Shown: piece by piece, positions 27,054 to 36,092 of the stretch
Position numbering within the stretch: the first letter of the stretch is position 1
How the letters are laid out: every line of letters starts with the position of its first letter
DNA from: Roseomonas xinghualingensis
GTDB lineage: Bacteria > Pseudomonadota > Alphaproteobacteria > Acetobacterales > Acetobacteraceae
NCBI RefSeq assembly: GCF_025791835.1
Contig: NZ_JAOXLP010000012.1
Location: 79,404 to 143,403 of the forward strand
Direction of reading: 5' to 3'
Length of the DNA stretch: 64,000 nucleotides
Translations under genes and position numbers: made by a program
Notes under the pieces: model-generated
What the model was told of the DNA's origin: nothing
Seen by the model: the letters and a program-made list of their open reading frames with translations, nothing else
Database searches by the model: none

Positions 27054-27835
27054 GGCGGGAATTGCTCCGGCTCCGGGGGAAGCTTCCCGGAGCCGGTGTC
27101 CCGCCGCTCGGCGCGGATCATCGCCTGCGCCAGCAACAGCAGCGTCACGGCCAGCGGCACGGTGGTGATGAAGCCGATCCAGGTAAAGGCCAGCGCACCC
27201 GCCACGCCGCCCAGCACGAAGGCTGAAAGGAAAGCGGCCAGCAGCCGCAGCTTCGCCCGATCCGCCCACACGAAATGGCCGTCCGGTCCCAGAATGCGCC
27301 GGTTCCAGTAGAACAGCTTGCCCAACTCGATTCCCAGGTCGGTCACCACGCCCGTCATATGCGTGGTGCGGATCCGCGTGCCCGAGATCTTGGTGATGGT
27401 GGCATTCTGCAGCCCCATTAGGAAGCAGAGCAGCGGGATGACGATGACCACGACGGCCTCATTGGCCAGTAGCCCGCCGATTGCCCCGAAGAGAAGCAGC
27501 AGCACCGCCTCCAGCCTCAGCGGCATGGCGTAAGGATGATGGCGGGGATTCCGCCGGCCCCAATTGATCAGCGCGGCCGAGACGGCGGCTCCACACAGGA
27601 AAGCCCCCAGTGCGACCAAGCCGGCCGCCGCCAGCCAGAAGGCCCCCAGCACCAGGTCATTCGCCACGGCGGCGATAATGCCGGACATGTGGGAGGTGTA
27701 ATGTCCGACCAGCAGGAAACCGCCTGCATTGACGGCTCCGGCGATGAAGGCCAGGGAAATCCCGAGCCCTGTTTCGCTGATGGCCAAGCGGACGAAGCGC
27801 CCCATTTCCCGATCACTACCTTTCACAGGCAGCAT
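26972..27835 (-). CDS. DUF1275 (YoaK-like) family membrane protein
   Basis: An integral membrane protein of about 287 residues with six or so predicted helices. The family hallmarks are visible: a first helix with [19 protein letters not shown], then [34 protein letters not shown], which includes the well-conserved 'GxQN...RTTHxTG' block. The function of DUF1275 proteins is not established. The start could be 27835 or, ten codons in, 27805. The C-terminal tail (last 27 codons) is a low-complexity stretch antisense to the FKBP gene end. A much longer open frame continues upstream antisense to the receptor gene and is spurious. Confidence 0.88.
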   Translation of the reverse strand: MLPVKGSDREMGRFVRLAISETGLGISLAFIAGAVNAGGFLLVGHYTSHMSGIIAAVANDLVLGAFWLAAAGLVALGAFLCGAAVSAALINWGRRNPRHHPYAMPLRLEAVLLLLFGAIGGLLANEAVVVIVIPLLCFLMGLQNATITKISGTRIRTTHMTGVVTDLGIELGKLFYWNRRILGPDGHFVWADRAKLRLLAAFLSAFVLGGVAGALAFTWIGFITTVPLAVTLLLLAQAMIRAERRDTGSGKLPPEPEQFPPQPTPSSSTLKTSVALGGMTPPAPRAP

Positions 27836-27941
27836 AGCGCGGCCTTGCCATTGCGATATGGCAGCAAGGCTGGGATCAGCCATTCGCGAAAGGCACGATC
27901 CGCTCCACGGAACGGTTGCATGGGCGGCGACAAACCCTAGA

Positions 27942-27958
27942 TTGCGAAGCAGTCGCAA
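27942..27958 (+). promoter_or_regulatory. Fur-like palindrome in front of the siderophore receptor
   Basis: The inverted repeat TTGCGA-AGCAG-TCGCAA sits 40 bases before the receptor ATG. Its TGCGAA half-site recurs in the site at 33332-33350 in front of the second half of the iron locus. Alphaproteobacterial Fur sites are AT-richer on average, so the assignment is by position and symmetry. Confidence 0.4.
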
Positions 27959-27997
27959 CTGTGGCAAAGGCCGCATCATTCTTGCGGAGATTCGAGC

Positions 27998-30208
27998 ATG
28001 CCCCGCCACGGTGCTGACATGGAACCACGCTCCGTCCTCCTGGCCGGCGTGGCCCTTGCAGCGCTCATCCTGCCGGTTGCCGCCCAAGCCCAGGACATGC
28101 CGGTGGTCGAAGTGCCCGAGGTGGATGTCCAGGCGACCGCCTGGCGCAGCTGGGAGCATGTTCCGGGCTATGTCGCCCCCGTCACCACCACCGGCTCCAA
28201 GACCGACACGCCGCTGATCGAGGCGCCGCAATCCGTCTCTGTCGTCACGCGTGATCAGATCGACGATCAGGCGGCTCTCAGCGTCTCCCAGGCGCTGCGC
28301 TACACGGCCGGCGTGCTCGGCGAGGTTCGCCCCTCCGCCCGCTATGACAGCGTCTTCGTCCGCGGCTTCGGCGGCCAGGGCACGGGCGCCGCTTTCGTGA
28401 ACTTCCTCGATGGTTTGCGCCAGGGCCGCGGCCTCTACTTCGGCGTGCCGAATACCGATCCCTGGCTGCTCGAACGGATCGAGGTGCTGCGCGGCCCGGC
28501 CTCCGTGCTCTATGGCCAGACCGGCGTCGGTGGCCTCGTGAATCTCGTCAGCCGCCGCCCCAGCGCCGCGCATGTGAACGAGGTGCGGATCGAGGCCGGA
28601 AGCCATGCCCTGCTGCAAACCGCCTTCGACCTGGGCGGGGCACTGACGGAGGACGGCAAGTTCCTCTATCGCCTCACGGGCATCGCGCGGAAATCGAACA
28701 CCCAGTTCGACTATACACAGGAGGAGCGGATCGCGATCGCCCCGGCGCTCACCTGGCGGCCGGACGACAATACCTCGATCACCTTCCTCGCCTCCTACCA
28801 GTATGATCCGGAAGGCGGCTTCTACAACTTCGTGCCGGCCACGGGCACGGTGCTGCCCAACCGGAACGGCAGGATTCCACGCAGCTTCTTCGCCGGCGAT
28901 CCCGCCTTCGACCGCTTCCACCGCACCCAGGCCTCGCTCGGTTACCAGTTGGAGCACCGGCTGGATAATACCTGGACCCTGCGCCAGAACTTCCGCTACT
29001 CGCATATCGATGCCGAGGTGAATGTCCTCTCGGTCCGCTCGATCGCGGGCAACGGCATCGGCAGCCGGGGCGCAACCTTCGTCTCCGACCATGCCAATGC
29101 CTATGCGCTGGATAACCAGGCGCAGGCCACCTTCACCACCGGCCCGCTGCGCCATACGGCGCTGTTCGGCATCGACTGGCAGCGCACCTCGGCACGTGCC
29201 CGGCAGGGTCTCGCCTCCGGACCGGCGGTGCCGTCGATCGATCTGTTCAATCCTGTCTATTACCAAAGCATCCGGCCAATCCTGACCAGCCCGGCCGGTC
29301 TGACCAACCAGGAGTTGGATCAACTTGGATTCTACGCACAGGACCAGATCGCGCTTGATCGCTGGCGCTTCAATCTCGGCGTCCGCTACGACCGTGCCAA
29401 CATCGGCACCACGACCCATCAGGCGAGCGGCGCCAATGCCTCGCAGGAATCACAGTTCGACGACGCGGTAACGTGGCGCGCGGGCGCGCTCTACCTCTTC
29501 GATAATGGCCTCGCCCCTTACGCGAGCTACTCGACCTCCTTCCTCCCGAATACAGGCACCTATGCCCCCGCACGCGGCGGCGGGCATTTCGATCCGACGA
29601 CGGGCGAGCAGTACGAGATCGGCCTGAAGTACCAGCCGCCCGGCATGAACAGCTTCATCCAGGTCGCGGCCTATCACATCACGCAGCAGAACGTGCTGAC
29701 GAGAGACCCGAACGACATCACGTTCAGCGTGCCGCAGAGTGAGATCCGCTCGCGCGGCATCGAGGTGGATGCACGCGCGAGCCTGAACGACAATCTCGAC
29801 CTGATCGGCGCCTATTCCTACATCGACGCCGAGGTCACAAAGTCGAACAACCCGGGCGTCACGGGCAACCGCGTGCCGCAGGTGCCGCAACACATGGCCA
29901 GCGGCTGGGCGAATTACAGCTTCCGCGAGGGCCCGCTGCGCGGCCTGCAGATCGGCGGCGGCGTGCGCTATGTCGGCTCGACCTATGGCGACGAGGCGAA
30001 CAGCTTCAAGGTGGACAGCGTGACCCTGTTCGATGCCTCCATCCGCTACGATGTCGGCGCTCGCTTCGAGCAGGCCCGCGGCCTGGAACTGGCGGTGAAT
30101 GCGCAGAACATCGCCGACATGGACTATGTCGCGAGCTGCTCCTCCCTGACCGCCTGCTACTATGGCACGGGCCGCCTCGTGCTCGGGTCGGTCCGCGTGC
30201 GCTGGTGA
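27998..30208 (+). CDS. TonB-dependent ferric-siderophore receptor
   Basis: Outer-membrane receptor of 736 residues that imports a ferric siderophore using TonB energy. It has a signal peptide (ending AAQAQ), the plug domain with DTPLIEAPQSVSVVTRDQI, the LRYTAGV and RGPASVLYGQTGVGG blocks typical of FhuA/FpvA-type siderophore receptors, and a 22-strand barrel ending in VRVRW, whose final aromatic is the outer-membrane insertion signal. The ATG at 27998 follows GGAGA; an ATG at 28019 is possible. No FecR-interacting N-terminal extension is evident. It heads the operon with esterase, binding protein and reductase; its TGA overlaps the next ATG (TGATG). Confidence 0.95.
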   Translation: MPRHGADMEPRSVLLAGVALAALILPVAAQAQDMPVVEVPEVDVQATAWRSWEHVPGYVAPVTTTGSKTDTPLIEAPQSVSVVTRDQIDDQAALSVSQALRYTAGVLGEVRPSARYDSVFVRGFGGQGTGAAFVNFLDGLRQGRGLYFGVPNTDPWLLERIEVLRGPASVLYGQTGVGGLVNLVSRRPSAAHVNEVRIEAGSHALLQTAFDLGGALTEDGKFLYRLTGIARKSNTQFDYTQEERIAIAPALTWRPDDNTSITFLASYQYDPEGGFYNFVPATGTVLPNRNGRIPRSFFAGDPAFDRFHRTQASLGYQLEHRLDNTWTLRQNFRYSHIDAEVNVLSVRSIAGNGIGSRGATFVSDHANAYALDNQAQATFTTGPLRHTALFGIDWQRTSARARQGLASGPAVPSIDLFNPVYYQSIRPILTSPAGLTNQELDQLGFYAQDQIALDRWRFNLGVRYDRANIGTTTHQASGANASQESQFDDAVTWRAGALYLFDNGLAPYASYSTSFLPNTGTYAPARGGGHFDPTTGEQYEIGLKYQPPGMNSFIQVAAYHITQQNVLTRDPNDITFSVPQSEIRSRGIEVDARASLNDNLDLIGAYSYIDAEVTKSNNPGVTGNRVPQVPQHMASGWANYSFREGPLRGLQIGGGVRYVGSTYGDEANSFKVDSVTLFDASIRYDVGARFEQARGLELAVNAQNIADMDYVASCSSLTACYYGTGRLVLGSVRVRW

Positions 30209-31053
30209 TGACGCCGGCCCCGCATCCAGGATCGTCCGTCACGCTGCCGCGCAGCGAGTGGTGGGACATGTGCGCCGGGGACGACCCGGCGCGCCGCCAC
30301 CGCATCCTGCTCGCCTGGCCGGAACAGCCGCCGCCCCCCGGCGGCTTTCCCGTTCTCTTCCTCACCGATGGCAACGCAACCTTCGCCACTGCCGCCGACG
30401 CGCTCCGTGCCCGTTCCTGGCGTGGCGCGGCGGAGGACATCGCCCCCGCCCTGATCGTCGGCCTCGGCCATCCCGGCACCGCTGCCTTCGACATCCCCAG
30501 CCGCATGCGGGACTACACCCCGCCCGTCGCGGAGGCGCAGCAGGGGTCGGGCGGGGCGGATGCCTTCCTCGACTTCATCGAGGCAGAGCTGCTCCCGGAA
30601 CTGGAGCGCCGTTTCCCGGTGGATCGCGCCCGCCTCGCCCTTTTCGGCCATTCCTTCGGCGGGCTGCTGGCCCTGCACGCCCTTTTCACGCGCCCGGGCC
30701 TGTTCCGACGCCTGGTCGCCGCCAGCCCCTCCCTCTGGTGGGCCGGCGGCGCAACGATGGAGGCCGCCCGGCACTTCGCCGCGGCTCCGCCGCCCGGCAC
30801 AGGGAATTCCGCCCTGCTGATCACCGTCGGCGAGCTGGAGGGACAGGACGACGCGGGGAACCCACGGGCCGCCATCCGGGCCGCCCGCCGCATGGCCGGC
30901 AATGCGCGCGATCTCGCCACCCTTCTGGCCGGGGCCTGGCCCGCGGTGGACTTTGTCTCCTTCCCTGGCGAAAAGCATGGCTCCGTCATCCCCGCCGCCA
31001 TCGCACGGGCCCTGCCCTTCACCCTGCCGCCCGATCCCGGAGCCGCCCCATGA
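30208..31053 (+). CDS. Alpha/beta hydrolase, Fes/IroE-like siderophore esterase
   Basis: A 281-residue esterase-D/Fes-like hydrolase. The nucleophile elbow is GHSFGG (serine near residue 152), the family start 'ILLAWPE...GFPVLFLTDGNATF' matches IroE/BesA-type enzymes, and the catalytic His is in EKHGSVIP. There is no clear signal peptide, so it probably acts in the cytoplasm, cutting an imported ester-type siderophore to release iron. It overlaps the receptor stop by one base and the next gene by four (ATGA). Specificity for a given siderophore cannot be read. Confidence 0.85.
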   Translation: MTPAPHPGSSVTLPRSEWWDMCAGDDPARRHRILLAWPEQPPPPGGFPVLFLTDGNATFATAADALRARSWRGAAEDIAPALIVGLGHPGTAAFDIPSRMRDYTPPVAEAQQGSGGADAFLDFIEAELLPELERRFPVDRARLALFGHSFGGLLALHALFTRPGLFRRLVAASPSLWWAGGATMEAARHFAAAPPPGTGNSALLITVGELEGQDDAGNPRAAIRAARRMAGNARDLATLLAGAWPAVDFVSFPGEKHGSVIPAAIARALPFTLPPDPGAAP

Positions 31054-32174
31054 ACCGCCGCCAGCTTCTCGGCGCCGCCCTGCCCCTCCTGGCCGCACCA
31101 CGCCTGCTGCGTGCCCAATCCGCCGGCGGGCCGATCCAGATCACCGATGTGGCTGGCCGCAAGGTCACGCTCCCCCGCCAGCCGAAGCGCATCGCGCTGA
31201 CCCAGGCGCGGCATATCCTGGCCATGGGGTTGCTGCATCCCGATCCGGTCTCCCTCATCACCGGCTGGGGCTATGACCTGCGCCAGATGAACCCGCCGGA
31301 CTACGCCACCGTCCGCGCGCGCTTCCCCCAGGCGGACTCCATTCCGGTCATCGTGCACGACCAGGCGGATGGGCTTTCCCTGGAGACCCTGATCGCCGGG
31401 CAGCCGGATGTGCTGATCCTCGGCCGCGGCGGCGCCCGCGCCCAGAACGAGGAGGTGGCGGAGCGGGTCGCGGCGCTGGGCATCCCCACCGTGGTGATCG
31501 ACTTCTTCATCGATCCCATGAGCAACACGCAGCGGAGCATGGCCATCCTCGGCCAGATCCTGGGCCGCGAGGACCGCGCGGCCGCATTCGATGCCTTCTA
31601 CATGGAAAAGCGGAACGTCATCGCGAGGCGGCTTGAGGGCCTGGGGGATGCGCGGCCGAAGGTCATGCTGCACGCCCATGCCGGCGGCACGCCATGCTGC
31701 AGCTCCCCTGGCCGGGGTGCCTACGATTCCATGATCACCTTCGCCGGCGGCCACAATATCGGTGCCGATGTGCTGCCGGGCGCCGTTGGCCAGCTCGCCC
31801 TGGAGTACCTCGTCACCCAGGACCCGAAGATCTATGTCGCCACCGGCGGCCCCTTTGGTGAGCGCGGCGGCATTCCCCTCGGCCGGGGCGTGCAGAAGGA
31901 AAAGGCGGAACGCGCCCTGGTGGATGTGATCAAGCGCACCCGCCTGGACATCCTGTCCTGCGTCAAGGCCGGCCGCGCCCATGCCATCTGGCACGGCTTC
32001 AACGACACCCCGGCCCACATCATCATGCTCGAGGCCCTGGCCCGCTGGTTCCATCCGGACCGCTGCGGGGATCTCGACCCCGCCGCCACCATGGCGGCGC
32101 TCAACAGCCAGTTCCTGGCCATCCCCATGGAAGGCGCGCATTGGGCCGATCTGCCGCCCGGCACGGCGTTCTGA
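31050..32174 (+). CDS. Iron-siderophore ABC transporter substrate-binding protein
   Basis: Periplasmic binding protein of 374 residues in the FepB/FhuD/BtuF class. The N-terminus MNRRQLLGAALPLLAAP with LRAQ is a Tat-like signal. Typical blocks are ITDVAGRKVTLPRQPKRIAL, GQPDVLILG and the C-terminal RAHAIWHGF with ARWFHPD. It starts in the ATGA overlap with the esterase gene and is followed by the reductase after 26 bases. With the second binding-protein gene (33379) broken, this is the only intact one in the locus and probably serves the permease at 33615. Confidence 0.92.
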   Translation: MNRRQLLGAALPLLAAPRLLRAQSAGGPIQITDVAGRKVTLPRQPKRIALTQARHILAMGLLHPDPVSLITGWGYDLRQMNPPDYATVRARFPQADSIPVIVHDQADGLSLETLIAGQPDVLILGRGGARAQNEEVAERVAALGIPTVVIDFFIDPMSNTQRSMAILGQILGREDRAAAFDAFYMEKRNVIARRLEGLGDARPKVMLHAHAGGTPCCSSPGRGAYDSMITFAGGHNIGADVLPGAVGQLALEYLVTQDPKIYVATGGPFGERGGIPLGRGVQKEKAERALVDVIKRTRLDILSCVKAGRAHAIWHGFNDTPAHIIMLEALARWFHPDRCGDLDPAATMAALNSQFLAIPMEGAHWADLPPGTAF

Positions 32175-32200
32175 CCCTGCTCCGCGAGTTAGGATATCCC

Positions 32201-33268
32201 ATGACTCTCATCGCCGAGGCGCGCGCCACCTCCCGTGCCCCCGAAGCGCTCCTCGCCCATTTCCGGGACCACATGCTGGACCACGGGCTTGAGGTCACCG
32301 GCGCGCTAGAGGACACCCGCATCAACAATGGCGGCACGATCGCCCTGCTGAAGCTGCGGCAGGGCGGGATCGACCTGCGCATCGAGGCGCCCTCCATCGA
32401 CAAGCTGGCGGATACCAAAATCATGGTCGCCGGCCATCTGAACGGCCTGGCGGAGGATGAGACGCTCGGCATCGTCTGGACCGGCGATGGCGCGATCGCC
32501 TCCGGCGATGCCCGCCCTCACAATTTCCGCCTCTCCCGCGTCGTCAGCGCCCGCGACATCACCCCCCGCATGCGCCGCGTGACGATCCAGGGCGAGGGCT
32601 TCGACCGCTTCGCGGGCGAGAACCACCACCTCAAGATCCTCATGCCGCAGGGACCGGGCGAGCCCGCTTGGCCGCGGCTGACCCCGAGCGGCGTGCCCCA
32701 GTTCGACAGCACTGTCCTCATCCGCCGCACCTACACGATCCGCCGCCTGGACCTGGCAGCGGGGGAGATGGATATCGACTTCGTCCTGCATGGCGATACC
32801 AGCCCCGGCCCCCGCTTCGCCCTGCGGGCGCAGCCCGGCGACTGGCTGGGGCTGATGGGCCCAGGCGGCGGCAGCGTGAAGGCGGATGGATGGACGCTGC
32901 TGGGGGGCGACGAGACCGCCCTTCCCGCCATCGCGCGGGGGTTGGAGGCCATGCCCCGGGACGCGCAGGGCCTCGCCCTGATCGAGGTGGCCGATGCCGC
33001 GGAGGAACAGGCGATCGACGCCCCGCCGGGCCTGCCGGTCCGCTGGTTGCACCGGAATGGCGCCCCCTATGGCGAGAAGCTGCTGGAGGCCATGCGCGGC
33101 GCCGAATACAGGCCAGTCGAGCAGGTTTCCGCCTGGGCCGCCTGCGAGAACGCCACTGCCCGCTCCATCCGGGAGCACTGGATGCAGGAGCGCAAGCTGA
33201 CGCGCGGCCGCTACCGCGCCGTCGGCTACTGGCGCCAGGGCGCCGGCGAGGATGACGAGGAGCACTGA
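32201..33268 (+). CDS. Siderophore-interacting protein (ferric-siderophore reductase) with DUF2218 domain
   Basis: A 355-residue cytoplasmic flavoprotein of the SIP/ViuB family that reduces Fe(III)-siderophore to release Fe(II). Residues 1-95 match DUF2218, a domain often fused in front of SIP proteins; from about 105 the FAD-binding fold begins (VSARDITPRMRRVTI, then RRTYTIRRLD as the flavin-binding RxYT motif) and the C-terminal NAD(P)H domain has LLGGDETALPAIAR. The final WAACENATARSIREHW is the SIP hallmark. The start at 32201 has AGGATATCCC before it. A hairpin (33280-33299) follows. Confidence 0.93.
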   Translation: MTLIAEARATSRAPEALLAHFRDHMLDHGLEVTGALEDTRINNGGTIALLKLRQGGIDLRIEAPSIDKLADTKIMVAGHLNGLAEDETLGIVWTGDGAIASGDARPHNFRLSRVVSARDITPRMRRVTIQGEGFDRFAGENHHLKILMPQGPGEPAWPRLTPSGVPQFDSTVLIRRTYTIRRLDLAAGEMDIDFVLHGDTSPGPRFALRAQPGDWLGLMGPGGGSVKADGWTLLGGDETALPAIARGLEAMPRDAQGLALIEVADAAEEQAIDAPPGLPVRWLHRNGAPYGEKLLEAMRGAEYRPVEQVSAWAACENATARSIREHWMQERKLTRGRYRAVGYWRQGAGEDDEEH

Positions 33269-33279
33269 GCCTCCCACTT

Positions 33280-33299
33280 GGCGCGGGGCTGCCCGCGCC
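33280..33299 (+). terminator. GC hairpin ending the first iron transcript
   Basis: Perfect 8-bp stem GGCGCGGG / CCCGCGCC with loop GCTG, 11 bases after the reductase stop. No T-tract follows. Together with the Fur-like site at 33332 it suggests that the permease genes form a second transcript. Confidence 0.45.
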
Positions 33300-33331
33300 G
33301 CCCCCGACGGCGGAGTTGTTTGTCGGCACGC

Positions 33332-33350
33332 CTGCGAATGATTATCCTGT
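33332..33350 (+). promoter_or_regulatory. Fur-box-like sequence in front of the second iron unit
   Basis: The stretch CTGCGAATGATTATCCTGT contains AATGATTATC, a 9 of 10 match to the AATGATAATC core of the classical Fur box, in an otherwise very GC-rich region, 29 bases before the start of the broken binding-protein gene. Confidence 0.5.
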
Positions 33351-33378
33351 GCGGAACACCCCTCCGCCTGGAGCCTCG

Positions 33379-33618
33379 ATGATCCGCCGCAGCCTGCTGC
33401 GCCTTGCCGCCCTGCTACCCGTTCTGCTCGCCGCCGCCCCTGCGGTGGCGCAGCCCGTCATCCTGCGCGACATCACCGGCCGGGAGGCCAGTCTGCCTGG
33501 CTCCGCAAAGCTGGCGACCTCCTTAGCGGACCACTTCCATGGCGCCCCCTCCGGGATGAACCGGCGCCTCCTTTCCAACCTGCCGCTTCAGGGCACCTAC
33601 TGGATCTCCCTTCGTTGA
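33379..33618 (+). pseudogene. Truncated iron-siderophore binding-protein gene
   Basis: The 79-codon frame begins like a periplasmic siderophore-binding protein: a signal peptide (MIRRSLLRLAALLP...AVAQ) and the class's first strand, VILRDITGREASLPGSAK, comparable with ITDVAGRKVTLPRQPK of the intact protein at 31050. It then departs after Lys50 into a short unrelated-looking tail (HGAPSGMNRRLLSNLPLQGTY) and stops; about 250 residues of the normal domain are missing. An internal deletion that kept the reading frame into the permease junction is the simplest explanation. It could still be translated and couple the permease gene, whose TTG overlaps its stop. Confidence 0.6.
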
Positions 33619-34673
33619 GCGCCACTGCCGTCCCGATGGGTGATGCCGCCGCCGGCTACCGCCGCCTGCTCCTGCGCCGCGCGGCGCTTCTGGCGGCGCT
33701 GACCCTTGGCCTGGTAGCCGCCTTCCTGCTGGATGTCGCCACCGGCCCTGCCCGCCTGCCGCTTGGCACCGTGATCGACGCATTGATGGCGGGGCGCGGC
33801 GCCGGCGGGGCCATGTCCGTCATCGTCTGGGACGTGCGCCTGCCCTATGCCGTGATGGCGGTGCTGGTGGGCGCGGCCCTCGCCCTCTCGGGCGCCGAGA
33901 TGCAGACGGTGCTGGACAACCCGCTGGCCAGCCCCTTCACGCTTGGCGTCTCCTCGGCGGCCTCGCTGGGGGCGGCGCTGGCCATCGTGCTGGGCACGGG
34001 CCTCACCTTCGTGCCGCAGGACTGGCTGGTGCCGGCCAATGCCTTCGCCTTCGCGCTGGCCGCCATGGCGCTGCTGCAGTTCCTGGCGCGGCTGCGCGGC
34101 GCGGGCGTGCAGGCGCTGGTGCTCTTCGGCATCGCGCTGGTCTTCGCCTTCAACGCGCTGGTCGCGCTGATCCAGTTCATGGCGACCGAGCAGGCGCTCC
34201 AGCAGCTCGTCTTCTGGTCCATGGGCAGCCTCGCCCGTGCCAGCTGGGACAAGATCGGCATCCTGGCCCTGGCCCTGACCATCGCCCTTCCCTTCTCCGC
34301 CCGCGCCGCCTGGCGCCTCACGGCCCTGCGCCTGGGCGAGGACCGGGCGCGCTCCTTCGGCGTGGACACGAATGCCACGCGGCGTGGCGCGCTGCTGCGC
34401 GTCAGCCTGCTGGCCGGCGTCTCGGTCGCCTTCGTCGGCACCATCGGCTTCGTCGGGCTGGTCGGCCCCCATGCCGCGCGGCTGCTGGTGGGGGAGGACC
34501 ACCGCTTCTTCCTGCCGGCCTCGGCGCTCTGCGGCGCGCTGCTGCTGTCGCTCTCTTCCGTGGCGGGCAAGCTCGCCGTGCCGGGGCTGCTGGTGCCGAT
34601 CGGCATCGTCACCGCGCTGGTGGGCGTGCCGGTCTTCCTGGCGCTCGTCCTGAGCCGGGGACGCGTGTCGTGA
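33615..34673 (+). CDS. Iron-siderophore ABC transporter permease, FecCD type
   Basis: Inner-membrane permease of the BtuC/FecCD family, 352 residues with about nine or ten helices. Family blocks: ARLPLGTVIDALM, VIVWDVRLPYAVMAVLVGAALALSGAEMQ, the very conserved NPLASPFTLGVSS, and FVGLVGPHAARLLVGEDHR in the coupling region. The start is uncertain: TTG at 33615 overlaps the stop of the truncated gene (TTGA), while ATG at 33636 is more standard; neither has a strong ribosome site. It is coupled to the ATPase gene by GTGA. Confidence 0.93.
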   Translation: MSATAVPMGDAAAGYRRLLLRRAALLAALTLGLVAAFLLDVATGPARLPLGTVIDALMAGRGAGGAMSVIVWDVRLPYAVMAVLVGAALALSGAEMQTVLDNPLASPFTLGVSSAASLGAALAIVLGTGLTFVPQDWLVPANAFAFALAAMALLQFLARLRGAGVQALVLFGIALVFAFNALVALIQFMATEQALQQLVFWSMGSLARASWDKIGILALALTIALPFSARAAWRLTALRLGEDRARSFGVDTNATRRGALLRVSLLAGVSVAFVGTIGFVGLVGPHAARLLVGEDHRFFLPASALCGALLLSLSSVAGKLAVPGLLVPIGIVTALVGVPVFLALVLSRGRVS

Positions 34674-35473
34674 GCGCCGCCGCGCTTTCCGTCTCCGGGC
34701 TGCGCGTCGCCTATGGGCGGCGCGTCATCGTGGATGGGCTCGATCTCGCTCCGCTGCAGCCCGGCACGCTGACCGCGCTGGTCGGGCCGAATGCGGCGGG
34801 CAAGTCCACCCTGCTGCGCGGCATTGCGGGCCTCGTGCCCGGCACGCGCGGCACGGTGCGGCTCGGTGACCGCGACCTGCTCCGCATGTCCATCCCGGAA
34901 CGCGCGCGGCACCTCGCCTATATGCCCCAGGGCCTGCCCGGCGGCGTGGCGCTGACGGTGATGGAGACGCTGGTCGGCGCCCTCCGCGCCGTGCCGACGG
35001 ATCTTGCGCCCGATGGTGCGACGGCCGCCAACCACGCCATCACCGTGCTGCGGCGCCTGGGCATCGAGCATCTGGCGCTGCGCACGCTGGACAGGCTCTC
35101 GGGTGGCCAGCGGCAGCTCGTGGGCCTGGCGCAGGCGCTGGCGCGCGAGCCCGACATCCTGATGCTGGACGAGCCGACCAGCGCGCTGGACCTCCGCCAC
35201 CAGGTCTCGGTCATGGCGCTGGTGCGCGAGACGGTGGTGCAGCGCGGACTTGTGGGCGTGGTGGTGCTGCATGACCTCGGCCTCGCCGCCCGCTTCGCCG
35301 ACCGGCTGGTGGCGCTCAGCGAGGGCAGGATCCAGGCGGATGGCACGCCGTTGGAGACGCTGACCCCCGCCCTGCTGGCCAAGGTCTATGAGGTGGAGGC
35401 CCGCATCGAGCATTGCTCCCTGGGCCATCTCCTGGTCCTCGCGGACGGCCCCATTCGCGGCGCCGCCGAATAG
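34670..35473 (+). CDS. Iron-siderophore ABC transporter ATP-binding protein, FecE/FhuC type
   Basis: ATPase of the siderophore importer, 267 residues. Walker A reads GPNAAGKST, the signature LSGGQRQL, Walker B ILMLDEPTSALD, followed by VLHDL. The Ala-Ala in Walker A is seen in many FhuC-like proteins. The GTG start overlaps the permease stop. It ends the iron locus; the terminator at 35487-35520 lies between it and the convergent heme oxygenase gene. Confidence 0.95.
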   Translation: MSAAALSVSGLRVAYGRRVIVDGLDLAPLQPGTLTALVGPNAAGKSTLLRGIAGLVPGTRGTVRLGDRDLLRMSIPERARHLAYMPQGLPGGVALTVMETLVGALRAVPTDLAPDGATAANHAITVLRRLGIEHLALRTLDRLSGGQRQLVGLAQALAREPDILMLDEPTSALDLRHQVSVMALVRETVVQRGLVGVVVLHDLGLAARFADRLVALSEGRIQADGTPLETLTPALLAKVYEVEARIEHCSLGHLLVLADGPIRGAAE

Positions 35474-35486
35474 GCTTGAGAGGACG

Positions 35487-35520
35487 GGGCCGGAGAGAAT
35501 CCCTTCTTCCCGGCCCTTTT
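35487..35520 (+). terminator. Intrinsic terminator of the iron locus
   Basis: Stem GGGCCGG / CCGGCCC with a purine/pyrimidine loop of 16 bases that can pair further, followed by TTTT. It sits between convergent genes and fits the plus strand. Confidence 0.75.
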
Positions 35521-35532
35521 CCAATCCCTGGA

Positions 35533-36087
35533 TCAGCCCGCCAGCAACCAGTCCCCCAGCGTAGCGAAGGTGGCCCGCGCGCCCTGGATGATGGCTGGCG
35601 CGCTTTCCTCATGGGCTTCCGCTTCCAGCCTTTCGACGAAGCGGTTCCACATGGCGCCCGTGGCCGCGCCGTAGCCGGCGAAATAGCGGCAGCCGCCCGT
35701 CTCCGGCGAAAGCCCGAGGGCGCCAAGCCGCTTCACGATCACCCGCCCGCCCAGCGTCGATCCTTCCATGACATAGAGGGAGCCGAAGGCCTCGCCGCGG
35801 TCCCGGATCGCCGGCCCCTCGCAGACCGGCAACCCGTCCGTCGCCGCGCCCAGCGCCCGCAGGTCCTCTCGCAGCAGGTGCAGGCGGCGGCGTGGCGCGA
35901 GGAAGTCCTCATCCCCGACCACGGCCGCCATCCGCGGCTCCCAGCCGGACCAGAATCCGTGGAAGCGCGCCAGCAGAACGCGGTAGCGCTCCAGGGTCAG
36001 GCCCGGATCGGTCAGGCGCAGCCCGTTCTCCAACCGCTCATGCTCAGGCCTGGTTTCGGCGCGCAGCCTCTCCCGGATGGAAGGCAT
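35533..36087 (-). CDS. bphO: Biliverdin-producing heme oxygenase
   Basis: Opens heme to biliverdin, CO and ferrous iron. The 184-residue protein carries the proximal heme ligand His16 in TRPEHERLE and the BphO-type distal-helix block GSLYVMEGSTLGG. It lies 5 bases downstream of the phytochrome gene stop on the same strand, so it supplies biliverdin for that photoreceptor. A TTG at 36096 overlapping the phytochrome stop is an alternative start that adds three residues. Being beside a siderophore locus, it might also add to heme-iron release. Confidence 0.92.
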   Translation of the reverse strand: MPSIRERLRAETRPEHERLENGLRLTDPGLTLERYRVLLARFHGFWSGWEPRMAAVVGDEDFLAPRRRLHLLREDLRALGAATDGLPVCEGPAIRDRGEAFGSLYVMEGSTLGGRVIVKRLGALGLSPETGGCRYFAGYGAATGAMWNRFVERLEAEAHEESAPAIIQGARATFATLGDWLLAG

Positions 36088-36092
36088 CCCGC

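Noticed and set aside
26972..29419. An 815-codon open frame on the minus strand
   Set aside because: Only the first-transcribed upstream part is open by chance antisense to the receptor gene; the real DUF1275 protein starts at 27835 or 27805.
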